Positions 5,842 through 9,753 of a DNA stretch of 9,753 nt are shown here, piece by piece. How positions within the stretch are numbered: position 1 is the stretch's first letter; every line of letters starts with the position of its first letter. The notes below the pieces were generated by a model. That model was given only the letters and a program-made list of their open reading frames with translations, ran no database searches and was not told where the DNA came from. Position numbers and translations under genes: made by a program. The stretch is from Atopobiaceae bacterium. GTDB taxonomy: Bacteria; Actinomycetota; Coriobacteriia; Coriobacteriales; Atopobiaceae. The stretch lies in the NCBI GenBank assembly GCA_017460265.1, contig JAFUBJ010000020.1, positions 1 to 9,753 of the forward strand, read 5' to 3'.

Positions 5842-6762
5842 ATGACAAAGAAGACCAGGAGACTGCTGTGCTGCGTGTTGGCGTTTGCCACCGCTCTGCT
5901 GCTGGTCCCCCGCGTGGCCATGGGCGACGAGGGCTATTACTACGACGACACCACCTATTACGACGACAGCTATTACGACGAAACGTACTACGACGATTCG
6001 TCCTACTCGTATGACGAGACCTACTCTGACGCCTCGTACGAGGACTATGGCTATACCTACGAGGAGGACTATTCCTCTGACGAGTCGTATGGCGAATACT
6101 CCGACGCGAGCGTGGGTGTCACGACCTCTGATACCTGGGACTTTGTCCATTCCGAGGGCTTCTCGCTCGAGGGCGGCACGAGGCTCTTTGGCATCGACGT
6201 GAGCGAATGGAACGCCCAGATCGACTGGGAGCGCGTGCAGGCCGACGGCGTTGAGTTTGCGATTCTGAAGTGCGGCGGCTCCGACTGGATAGGCGGCGGA
6301 TGCTACGCCGACTCCGAGTTTGTGCGCAACGCCAAGGAGTGCGAGCGCCTGGGCATCCCGTACGGCGTGTACTTCTTCTCGACCGCAGACAACGCGTTCG
6401 AGGCTGCCATCGAGGCAAAGTTTGTGAGCACCATGCTCGTTGGCCTCAATCCCTCGCTGCCCATCTTCCTCGACCTCGAGCTCGAGGAGCTTTCTGACCC
6501 CGAGTGCGCGGGCCTTCTCACCGAGGTCTCGCAGACCTTCTGCGGCATCATGGAGGCGGCCGGCTGGCACCCGGGCATCTACGCAAGCTACAGCTGGTGG
6601 GAATACCTGCTGGTTGATCCCTGCTTTGACAACTGGGCCAAGTGGATCGCTGCCTACGACGGCACGTTCGACCACGAAGGCGCTCAGTGCTGGCAGTTCT
6701 CGCACTCCGGCTGGATTGACGGCATCGACTGGCCTGTCGACCTCAACTACTGGTTCCTGTAA
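5842..6762 (+). CDS. Secreted GH25-family lysozyme (muramidase) with Tyr/acid-rich N-terminal segment
   Basis: A 306-residue exported enzyme expected to cleave the N-acetylmuramic acid to N-acetylglucosamine bond of peptidoglycan. Seen: signal peptide 1-28 (KKTRR then a hydrophobic core, ending VAMG); residues 32-86 containing 19 Tyr and 19 Asp/Glu in 55 residues with no Lys, Arg or His; then a GH25 domain from about 115 to the end. Domain motifs: LFGIDVSEWNAQIDWERVQ with Asp119, FLDLELEE with Asp211 and Glu213 (the catalytic DxE pair of the family), WIAAYDG, and the closing QFSHSGWIDGIDWPVDLNYWF. The spacing and ending are as in intact GH25 enzymes. The catalytic domain has seven cysteines, many for an exported protein, so disulfides are possible. 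The start is ATG 5842 with GAGAGG 6 bases before it; the GTG at 5818 has no such site. The gene seems to be transcribed alone. With no holin or phage gene nearby, a host wall-remodelling or competitor-lysing enzyme is likelier than a phage endolysin. Confidence 0.92.
   Translation: MTKKTRRLLCCVLAFATALLLVPRVAMGDEGYYYDDTTYYDDSYYDETYYDDSSYSYDETYSDASYEDYGYTYEEDYSSDESYGEYSDASVGVTTSDTWDFVHSEGFSLEGGTRLFGIDVSEWNAQIDWERVQADGVEFAILKCGGSDWIGGGCYADSEFVRNAKECERLGIPYGVYFFSTADNAFEAAIEAKFVSTMLVGLNPSLPIFLDLELEELSDPECAGLLTEVSQTFCGIMEAAGWHPGIYASYSWWEYLLVDPCFDNWAKWIAAYDGTFDHEGAQCWQFSHSGWIDGIDWPVDLNYWFL
5935..6099 (+). repeat. Low-complexity Tyr/Asp/Glu-coding stretch in the lysozyme gene
   Basis: This stretch codes for residues 32-86 and is built from imperfect repeats of phrases such as YYDD, YYDE and YEDY. 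Synonymous codons are mixed (TAT and TAC, GAC and GAG), so it is an amino-acid-level bias rather than a simple DNA microsatellite. Confidence 0.75.
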
Positions 6763-6809
6763 GGGGCTTTCGGGTCGCGCCAGTGCGATGGCGGAGTGTC
6801 GCGCTGTGT

Positions 6810-6863
6810 GATATCCGTCGATATCGTTCGACGCGCACCGTTGCGTGCTTGCTCTGCTACAAT
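6810..6863 (+). promoter_or_regulatory. Promoter region of the double-zinc-ribbon membrane protein gene
   Basis: A -10 box TACAAT at 6858-6863 lies 78 bases before the ATG; no good -35 is seen at 16-18 bases. Upstream, GATATC occurs twice starting 10 bases apart (6810 and 6820), and CGTCGA-TATCGT-TCGACG (6816-6833) is an overlapping inverted repeat, which together could form a regulator site one helical turn in period. The leader that follows has a hairpin with a 9-bp stem and one mismatch (6885-6893 with 6897-6905). Confidence 0.42.
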
Positions 6864-6941
6864 GCCCAAAGGTACATTTCGCGTTTGTCTTACCGCGTAA
6901 AACAATTGCTCGTTTGTCCGTAACGAAGGAGAGCTTCAACT

Positions 6942-7373
6942 ATGTCAGACCTTCTCGATCAGCTTATTACCCCTGAGGTGCGCATGGTCCTCTACCTCAT
7001 GGTGGCCTGCCTCGTGATGCTCTACGTCCTCTCCATCGTGTACGTCATCCGCGACGCCCAGCGTCGTGGCGCCGAGCCGTGGTGGCTGTGGGCTGTCATC
7101 TCGGTCATCCCCATCGTGGGCCTTCTTGCCTACGTCATCCTGCGTCCCAGCTCCTACCTGGTTGACCGCGAGGAGCAGGACCTTGACATCGCCCTGCGCG
7201 AGCACCAGCTGTCTCACTACGGCATCTGCCCCAAGTGCGGCGCTCCCATCGACCGCGACTTCATCGTGTGCCCCATCTGCAACACGCAGGTGCGCAACGT
7301 CTGCCCCACCTGCCATCGTCCGCTGAACGCTGACTGGAAGGTCTGCCCGTACTGCCGCACGCGTATCCAGTAG
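6942..7373 (+). CDS. Two-pass membrane protein with C-terminal double zinc ribbon
   Basis: A 143-residue protein of unknown function. Seen: membrane segments at about 15-36 and 48-67 joined by a short polar turn (RDAQRRGAEPWW). The pair resembles the PLDc_N membrane hairpin found at the front of cardiolipin synthases, but no phospholipase D domain follows. An acidic linker (VDREEQDLD) leads to two zinc ribbons: Cys96/Cys99/Cys110/Cys113 and Cys121/Cys124/Cys135/Cys138, all of the CPxC form (CPKC, CPIC, CPTC, CPYC). All eight ligands are intact. Such double zinc ribbons usually bind Zn for protein-protein or nucleic acid contacts. By the positive-inside rule the RDAQRR turn should be cytoplasmic, which would put the ribbons outside; zinc ribbons are more often cytoplasmic, so topology is unsettled. 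AAGGAG lies 10 bases before the ATG. It has its own promoter and terminator. The next gene, with an N-terminal zinc ribbon, may be a functional partner. Confidence 0.85.
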   Translation: MSDLLDQLITPEVRMVLYLMVACLVMLYVLSIVYVIRDAQRRGAEPWWLWAVISVIPIVGLLAYVILRPSSYLVDREEQDLDIALREHQLSHYGICPKCGAPIDRDFIVCPICNTQVRNVCPTCHRPLNADWKVCPYCRTRIQ

Positions 7374-7400
7374 GGGACTGGCTCCAAAACTTGTACGTTG

Positions 7401-7427
7401 GCGGCGCTCCTTCGGGGCGCCGCTTTT
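7401..7427 (+). terminator. Rho-independent terminator with UUCG loop
   Basis: GCGGCGC plus CC (7401-7410, with one bulged T) pairs with GGGCGCCGC (7415-7423) around a TTCG tetraloop, followed by TTTT (7424-7427). It starts 28 bases after the stop of the double-zinc-ribbon gene. The GC-rich stem, stable loop and T run make it the clearest terminator in the window. Confidence 0.85.
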
Positions 7428-7479
7428 GCGTGGGGGACATCTTTCTCTGTCATGTGCCGAAGGTTCCGCTTCCGCCGAA

Positions 7480-7563
7480 CGACCCATAGCGGGTGGGTCA
7501 TTCCGTCTCGAAAGTCTCCTCGTCGGCTGCGAAGGCTCGGAATGACCCACGAAATGTGGGTCG
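7480..7563. repeat. 84-base symmetric inverted-repeat element with a palindrome in each arm
   Basis: The left arm (7480-7505) and the reverse complement of the right arm (7538-7563) are both 26 bases. They are identical in the first 7 (CGACCCA) and last 12 (TGGGTCATTCCG) bases and differ only in the 7 bases between (TAGCGGG against CATTTCG). Each arm can therefore fold on its own (GACCCA/TGGGTC stems), or the two arms can pair with each other across a 32-base centre. This layout suggests a small mobile or palindromic intergenic repeat. No coding content is seen in it. Confidence 0.75.
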
Positions 7564-7682
7564 ATATGGTTGCGGGTCTTGGTGAGATGGTCCTCTGCGT
7601 CGCTTTTGTGTTCTCGGCGCCGTCCGTCGCCGATAGGGGATGAATTCCGCCCGCGTTCCGGCCTTCTCACAGACAAGTCCCG

Positions 7683-7688
7683 TACAAT
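7683..7688 (+). promoter_or_regulatory. -10 box upstream of the 540-residue zinc-ribbon gene
   Basis: TACAAT in the context CGTACAATGTGG, close to the GCTACAATG found before two other transcription units here. It lies 77 bases before the ATG. No recognisable -35 is at the standard spacing. Confidence 0.42.
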
Positions 7689-7765
7689 GTGGCAACATGC
7701 TCTATGAGATATGCTCCTAACTTGTTCAAGCCCTTTGTCCTGGACGACCCATAAGGAGATGCGAC

Positions 7766-9388
7766 ATGTTCTGCCCCAACTGTGGTACCGAGGCAATGCC
7801 TGGTCAGAAGTTCTGCATGAACTGCGGACAGAAGCTCATCTTGGACGTGCCGGCTGAGCCCGATGCCGCCGAGCCCGCGGAGCCGGTTTCCGTAGAGGTG
7901 CCGGAACCGGTCGAGGTGGAGGTTGCAGAGCCGGTTGAGGAGGCCATCGAGCCCGAGGTCGTGGAGGCCGTCGAGCCGCAGGCCACCGAGGCCGTGGAGC
8001 CAACGGAGGCCGTCGAATCAGAGCCTGTCGAGGTTGTCGAGGCCATCCCTGAGCCCATGGAAGCAGCCGAAGCCATCCCTGAGCCCGTGGAGACGACCGA
8101 GACAATCCCGGCCCCCGCCGCTCCTGAGCCTGAGGCCGTTGCCATCCCCGAGCCCGTGGAGGCAGCCGAGAGCATCCCCTCATCCGCCATCGAGGCGGCG
8201 GAGACAGCCCTGTTTGAGGTGGCCGAGGCGGTAAAGCGCGAAGTGAGGGGCGAGCCCGAAGGGTCCGGCGTCGTGGTAGAGCGCATTGACCTGAGCTCGA
8301 TCAACGTGGACGATGGCGCCGCAACCTCCCAGCCCGCGGCTCCCGCGCCGCCAGCGGCAGACGAGACGCGTGCCGTGCCGGAGGGCCCGACGACCGTCAT
8401 GCCGCAGGCCGAGCCCACGCGTGAGACGTACGCCTCGCAGCCAACCGGGCCGGTGCCCGTGGATCCCACGATGGCGGTTCCCATCCCGCAGCCCGTGGCA
8501 GAGCCCACGCCCATGTCGGGGTCGTCTTCTTCCAACGCACAGGGTGGCTATGCGGCTCCGCCCGCCGCAGCCTACACGCCGCAGATGGTTCCCCAGCAGG
8601 TGACGAAGAAGAAGGCCTGGTACTCATCGCCCATCGTCGCGGTACTCGCGGGACTCGTCGCCTTTGGTGCCGCGTCGAGCATCGCCTTTCGTGCCGTGAC
8701 CGGGCTCTTCTCGTCAGGCAGCTCCTACGAGGAGACGAGCCCGATCGAGGAGATCAAGGTAGACATCGACGAGGACGACGAGGACTTCTCGGACATCTTC
8801 GAGCAGCTCGAGAGCACCACCTCCACCACCGACGATGGTGCCACCCCCGTCTTCCAGGGGACGGCGAGCGACTACCTTGAGTCCCATGGCTACCCGACGC
8901 TCCTGTCCTTCATGGAGCTTTCGGGAAGCGACTTGGCGAGCCTCGTTACGTCAAATGACTATTTCTTCTATAGCGAGGACGGCAACAGCGTATATGCCAA
9001 GAGCGACGGCTCCATTGTCTTCAACACCCTGACGGACAGCGGCTACCTTGACGAAGACGACTATGACGACCTCAGCGTGGGTGGCCAGGACGAGGGAGCC
9101 ATCTTCATCCTCATCTTTGAGGGCTACGATTCTCCCGACGCCGCCCTTGAAGGCATGGCAAACTGCGTCATTTCCGAGCGTAAGACCGTGAGCGACAAGG
9201 AGACCGTCGCGGTCGTCCACGGGCCTTCCATGCGCGAGTATCTGGTTGATGTCTACGACGTGGAGGACGGTGACTACGAGATTGACCTCTACACTCCCGA
9301 GGCGGTCGAGTTTGGCTTCTTTGACACCGTCAACAACGGCAATTTTGGATCTACCCCAAGCGAGGTCGTAAAGAACTTCAACGGCTAG
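7766..9388 (+). CDS. Zinc-ribbon, Pro/Glu-rich, single-pass membrane protein with unknown outer domain
   Basis: A 540-residue protein with no recognised function. Seen in order: N-terminal zinc ribbon with Cys3, Cys6, Cys17 and Cys20 (FCPNCGTEAMPGQKFCMNCG); residues about 28-285 rich in Pro, Glu, Val and Ala, including near-exact decapeptides AIPEPxExxE at 93-102, 103-112 and 126-135; a basic KKK patch just before a membrane segment at about 289-311; a strongly acidic, Ser/Thr-rich stretch (about 318-358); and a C-terminal folded-looking domain (about 365-540) of mixed strands and helices beginning ASDYLESHGYPTLLSFM. The basic patch before the membrane segment predicts the ribbon and Pro/Glu region inside the cell and the C-terminal domain outside, an arrangement that could carry a signal across the membrane (inference). 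The ATG is preceded by AAGGAG at 7 bases; the ribbon beginning at residue 3 confirms the start. Followed by a terminator. A similar ribbon-membrane design in the upstream gene suggests a related role. Confidence 0.85.
   Translation: MFCPNCGTEAMPGQKFCMNCGQKLILDVPAEPDAAEPAEPVSVEVPEPVEVEVAEPVEEAIEPEVVEAVEPQATEAVEPTEAVESEPVEVVEAIPEPMEAAEAIPEPVETTETIPAPAAPEPEAVAIPEPVEAAESIPSSAIEAAETALFEVAEAVKREVRGEPEGSGVVVERIDLSSINVDDGAATSQPAAPAPPAADETRAVPEGPTTVMPQAEPTRETYASQPTGPVPVDPTMAVPIPQPVAEPTPMSGSSSSNAQGGYAAPPAAAYTPQMVPQQVTKKKAWYSSPIVAVLAGLVAFGAASSIAFRAVTGLFSSGSSYEETSPIEEIKVDIDEDDEDFSDIFEQLESTTSTTDDGATPVFQGTASDYLESHGYPTLLSFMELSGSDLASLVTSNDYFFYSEDGNSVYAKSDGSIVFNTLTDSGYLDEDDYDDLSVGGQDEGAIFILIFEGYDSPDAALEGMANCVISERKTVSDKETVAVVHGPSMREYLVDVYDVEDGDYEIDLYTPEAVEFGFFDTVNNGNFGSTPSEVVKNFNG
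8042..8170 (+). repeat. 30-bp direct repeats coding AIPEP decapeptides
   Basis: Units at 8042-8071, 8072-8101 and 8141-8170 each code for AIPEP(M/V)E followed by AAE or TTE, separated after the second by a diverged copy (TIPAPAAPEPEAV). The first two are directly tandem. They sit in a longer Pro/Glu/Val-rich stretch that probably grew by similar duplications. Confidence 0.75.
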
Positions 9389-9413
9389 GGGAGAGATCAC
9401 ATCGCTTCGATTC

Positions 9414-9454
9414 GCAGGCCCAGACGGCGATTGAACCGTCTAGGCCCGCCTTTT
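9414..9454 (+). terminator. Rho-independent terminator after the 540-residue gene
   Basis: GGCC-C-AGACGG (9417-9427) pairs with CCGTCT-A-GGCC (9436-9446) with one C-A mismatch and an 8-base loop. The stem may extend by GC (9414-9415) with GC (9448-9449). TTTT follows at 9451-9454. It begins 26 bases after the stop codon. Confidence 0.78.
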
Positions 9455-9684
9455 CCAGTGTTTTGGACAGAGGCCTCCGTCCCCTGCTCCAAAAGATGAG
9501 TCAAGGGCGATCTGATCCGGCGTACCGGATGGGCGGGGATTGCGCCGAAGCGGACGTCAAGATGCAATGTTTAGTCCGGAACGGCGCGACCCGAGCCCAA
9601 CCGGATGTTGCTAGGCGCTCACGGCTCAGCCGCAACGCAGCGTGCCCGGCCCGACGGCTTGCGAACACGCGTATGGCTGCTCGC
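9455..9684. other. Apparently non-coding stretch with several palindromes
   Basis: No supported gene. It contains TTTTGGA/TCCAAAA arms (9461-9467, 9488-9494) enclosing the near-palindrome GGACAGAGG-CCTCCGTCC, the perfect hairpin ATCCGG-CGTA-CCGGAT (9515-9530), and the left arm of an 11-bp inverted repeat (9639-9649). An open frame crosses it but has no ribosome binding site and an Arg-rich, non-protein-like composition. Confidence 0.55.
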
Positions 9685-9708
9685 TTGCGCCGACGGACCG
9701 GGCACGCT
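9639..9708. repeat. 11-bp inverted repeat flanking a promoter spacer
   Basis: AGCGTGCCCGG (9639-9649) and CCGGGCACGCT (9698-9708) are perfect inverted copies separated by 48 bases. The right arm fills most of the spacer between the -35 and -10 boxes and shares its last base with the -10 box. Between the arms, the phrases CCGACGG and CTTGCG each occur twice. Confidence 0.7.
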
Positions 9709-9713
9709 ACAAT
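9685..9713 (+). promoter_or_regulatory. Promoter TTGCGC-17-TACAAT
   Basis: A -35 box TTGCGC (9685-9690), a 17-base spacer and a -10 box TACAAT (9708-9713). It is the only promoter in the window with both boxes at standard spacing, so it is probably the strongest. Transcription would begin near 9719-9721 and run rightward out of the window. Confidence 0.6.
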
Positions 9714-9719
9714 GGTGAC

Positions 9720-9753
9720 GCGGGGCGGCCTGTGGTAAAGCCCTCCCGTGGCA
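9720..9753 (+). ncRNA. Possible 5' end of a structured RNA gene (SRP RNA candidate), cut by the window edge
   Basis: After the promoter there is no ribosome binding site or convincing start codon, only a GC-rich GCGGGGCGGCC, then CTGTGGTAAAGCC and CTCCCGTGGCA. The order GGGG, CTGT(T/G)G, CTCCCG resembles the beginning of E. coli 4.5S RNA, and CTGTGG could pair with a CCACAG after the conserved GGAAGGAAGCAGCC loop, which would lie beyond the edge. This rests on memory of the family and only 34 bases. Another small RNA or an ordinary leader is quite possible. Confidence 0.33.

Larger units (their letters stand above)
7374..7765. other. 392-base intergenic region: terminator, symmetric repeat element, promoter
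   Basis: No supported gene lies here. In order it holds the UUCG-loop terminator, an 84-base symmetric inverted-repeat element (7480-7563), about 115 bases with no clear signal, a TACAAT -10 box, and the leader of the next gene. Short open frames across it lack ribosome binding sites and have compositions unlike the neighbouring proteins. Confidence 0.7.

Noticed and set aside
4919..5848. 309-codon open frame on the - strand opposite the LPRTG gene
   Set aside because: Antisense to a gene with signal peptide, repeats and sorting signal; composition is not protein-like and it crosses the terminator and the lysozyme promoter.
6781..6806. CAGTGCGA/TCGCGCTG hairpin after the lysozyme gene as a terminator
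   Set aside because: 8-bp stem with one wobble and a 10-base loop but no T run; too weak to call. No clear terminator was found for the lysozyme gene.
5788..6939. 383-codon open frame on the - strand opposite the lysozyme gene
   Set aside because: Antisense to a complete GH25 enzyme; its Val/Ile-rich run is just the complement of the Tyr/Asp codons.
7398..7643. 81-codon open frame on the + strand in the intergenic region
   Set aside because: It starts inside the terminator stem, covers the inverted-repeat element, and has no ribosome binding site.
7766..8500. Regular Pro/Glu repeats considered as a CRISPR-like or satellite array
   Set aside because: The repeats are in-frame protein-coding units with no spacer structure; no CRISPR repeats are present in the window.
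7804..8535. 243-codon Ser/Gly/Thr-rich open frame on the - strand opposite the Pro/Glu-rich coding stretch
   Set aside because: Its repeats mirror the sense-strand Pro/Glu codon repeats, and the sense frame has the zinc ribbon, binding site and membrane segment.
9400..9450. tRNA-like T-loop strings (TTCGATT on +, GGTTCAATC on -)
   Set aside because: No 5-bp T-stem with a 7-base loop or acceptor/anticodon arms can be built around them; the second is the loop of the terminator hairpin.
9463..9738. 91-codon open frame on the + strand at the right end
   Set aside because: TTG start without a binding site, Arg-rich composition, and it runs through the promoter boxes at 9685-9713.

Overview
The window looks like chromosomal DNA from a high-GC, low-complexity-tolerant Gram-positive actinobacterium, most likely class Coriobacteriia (Olsenella/Atopobiaceae or Collinsella-like). 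The reasons are the GC-rich codon use combined with strong AAGGAG-type ribosome binding sites, a Gram-positive envelope (lipobox lipoprotein, LPxTG surface protein, secreted GH25 lysozyme), a Firmicutes-style variant FolD, and small membrane proteins carrying zinc ribbons. The taxon is inferred from recollection of these families, not from a database search. All supported genes lie on the + strand.

Region 1 (34-3847) is a tight folate / one-carbon cluster: folD (variant active site), folE (GTP cyclohydrolase I), a formate/nitrite-transporter family channel, and folC (dihydrofolate/folylpolyglutamate synthase). The gaps are 50, 65 and 0 bases and no strong promoter is visible between the genes, so one transcript is likely. 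The genes cover the first committed step of pterin synthesis (FolE), the last steps of folate synthesis and polyglutamylation (FolC), C1 interconversion on tetrahydrofolate (FolD) and movement of the C1 donor or product formate (the channel). FolD and FolC both carry non-standard residues in conserved motifs.

Region 2 (4059-5665) is a two-gene envelope operon: a PepSY-domain lipoprotein followed after 11 bases by a secreted LPRTG surface protein with four exact-length 21-residue tandem repeats. It ends at a 13-bp terminator-like stem. Region 3 (5842-6762) is a single secreted GH25 lysozyme with an extreme Tyr/Asp-Glu-rich segment between signal peptide and catalytic domain.

Region 4 (6942-9388) holds two zinc-ribbon membrane proteins, each with its own TACAAT-type promoter and terminator: a 143-residue protein with two membrane segments and a C-terminal double zinc ribbon, and a 540-residue protein with an N-terminal zinc ribbon, a Pro/Glu/Val-rich repeat spacer, one membrane segment and an unrecognised outer domain. 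The 392-base gap between them contains a striking 84-base symmetric inverted-repeat element. The window closes (9455-9753) with about 300 bases that appear non-coding: several palindromes, an 11-bp inverted repeat flanking a good promoter (TTGCGC-17-TACAAT), and what may be the first bases of a structured RNA gene, possibly the signal recognition particle RNA, cut by the window edge.

No CRISPR array, complete tRNA or rRNA, transposase or prophage gene was seen.
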